Shown: one piece after another, positions 50,620-51,174 of the stretch
Position numbering within the stretch: position 1 is the first letter of the stretch
Layout: the number at the start of each line of letters is the position of its first letter
From: Mesorhizobium sp.
GTDB lineage: Bacteria; Pseudomonadota; Alphaproteobacteria; Rhizobiales; Rhizobiaceae
Length of the DNA: 51,174 nucleotides
Direction: 5' to 3'
NCBI RefSeq assembly: GCF_024710845.1
Contig: NZ_JANJTZ010000006.1
Coordinates: forward strand, 1-51,174
Made by a program: the position numbers and the translations under genes
The notes under the pieces: generated by a model
Databases searched by the model: none
Told to the model about the DNA's origin: nothing
Seen by the model: only the letters and a program-made list of their open reading frames with translations

Positions 50620-51174
50620 AGGCAATCTCCCGGCTCAGTCAGCGTAGGCGCGCGCCGGCAGGCCACCATCCCGTTTTCGGTGAACGAGACCGGCTCCGGC
50701 ACCTGCCACGGCCGATCGAGGGCATGGATGACACCGGCAAGCTGGCCGGCTTGGACGATCGCGCCCATTTCCGCCGCCGGTTCAAACAGCCCCTTGCGCA
50801 TGGCATAGACAAAAGCCCCCCTGCCCCGAACCCGCATGAAGCGGGTTGGCGAGGCAGGATCGGCGGTTGAGCCCGACAACAAGCCATAGCGTTGCAGGAT
50901 GCGCCGCAGCCCGTGTTCCGCGATAGCCAGGCCGTCCCGCGACAGCGCGGCGCGGCCGCCAAGTTCGGCGGTCAGCACCGGCACCCCAAGCCCCTGCCCG
51001 ATTGCCGAGAACGTAGTCCTGCCGCCGCCGCCGGAACCGTCGCTGATGGAGGTGATCGGAGCGCCGAACGCGACCGCGAGGTCGGCAAGCTCCCGTTGCT
51101 CCTTTTCGGTCCCCCCGCTTCTGATCAGCGCGCATGGCAGGTAGTCACATGATCGTCCGCCTGCGTGGAGGTCG
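50592..51174 (-). CDS. M14/AstE-AspA-type deacylase, 5' end outside window (DoeB-like)
   Basis: About 193 C-terminal residues of a zinc deacylase in the succinylglutamate desuccinylase/aspartoacylase group. At the window edge DLHAGGRSCDYLPCALI contains the Asp-x-His of the catalytic region; later LGVPVLTAELGGRAALSRDG carries the catalytic Glu. A C-terminal lipoyl-like beta domain follows (RGAFVYAMRKGLFEPAAEMG, then VQAGQLAGVIHALDRPWQVP). DoeB proteins of ectoine breakdown remove acetyl from N-acetyl-2,4-diaminobutyrate and look like this, but other substrates are possible. Confidence 0.82.
   Translation of the reverse strand, partial: DLHAGGRSCDYLPCALIRSGGTEKEQRELADLAVAFGAPITSISDGSGGGGRTTFSAIGQGLGVPVLTAELGGRAALSRDGLAIAEHGLRRILQRYGLLSGSTADPASPTRFMRVRGRGAFVYAMRKGLFEPAAEMGAIVQAGQLAGVIHALDRPWQVPEPVSFTENGMVACRRAPTLTEPGDCLYKLLVDVD

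Overview
The window is high-GC DNA from an alphaproteobacterium, most likely of the Hyphomicrobiales (Rhizobium/Mesorhizobium/Brucella side). The reasons are a fused NarK1-NarK2 transporter at the head of narGHJI with a parvulin gene behind it, an alphaproteobacterial-style conjugative element, and heavy third-position GC that creates many long antisense shadow frames. This placement is an inference from gene order and protein style. No rRNA, tRNA or CRISPR array was seen.

Region 1 (1-14.7 kb) is a respiratory nitrate reduction locus. Reading leftward on the minus strand: narK (double-length), a small four-helix membrane protein, narG, narH, narJ, narI, a parvulin-type prolyl isomerase, a Cys/His-tailed small protein, a hemerythrin-domain protein and a MogA/MoaB-type molybdenum cofactor gene cut by the window edge. 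Most junctions overlap by 4 bases, so this looks like one long operon. A perfect FNR/ANR/DNR box lies upstream of narK. Divergent to it is a DNR-type Crp/Fnr regulator with its own imperfect box, then a DUF6455 Cys-rich protein and a decayed ApbE/NosX-like flavin transferase gene.

Region 2 (14.7-20.3 kb) holds a patatin-like lipoprotein, a small secreted protein, and a tightly coupled TetR / membrane-fusion protein / FtsX-type permease / ATPase efflux operon. A perfect 14-base palindrome sits just before the tetR start.

Region 3 (20.3-22.4 kb) is a scrapyard: two IS3-family remnants, a truncated membrane protein, a truncated amino-acid-type binding protein with a good terminator, and 370 bases without a clear gene.

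Region 4 (22.4-44.2 kb) is the core of an integrative conjugative element or related mobile replicon (Tn4371-like alphaproteobacterial type), nearly all on the minus strand: HTH protein, repA, repeats, DUF2840, traF peptidase, DUF736, lytic transglycosylase, candidate oriT, DUF3363 relaxase, traG coupling protein, CopG protein and trbBCDEJKLFGI. Two plus-strand toxin-antitoxin-type modules interrupt it: parDE between relaxase and traG, and a mobile mystery protein A/B (Xre + Fic) module with a LysR gene between the CopG gene and trbB. No ParA gene is present between repA and DUF2840, and no integrase lies in the window.

Region 5 (44.4-51.2 kb) is the least explained part: a PduX-like GHMP kinase overlapping a divergent PLP beta-replacement enzyme, a convergent threonine-synthase-like PLP enzyme with a zinc ribbon, an Xre regulator, a LuxR-LuxI quorum-sensing pair, a GNAT acetyltransferase and a partial M14/AstE-type deacylase. 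A plausible but unproven reading is quorum-controlled synthesis or turnover of an unusual amino acid made through a phosphorylated hydroxy amino acid.
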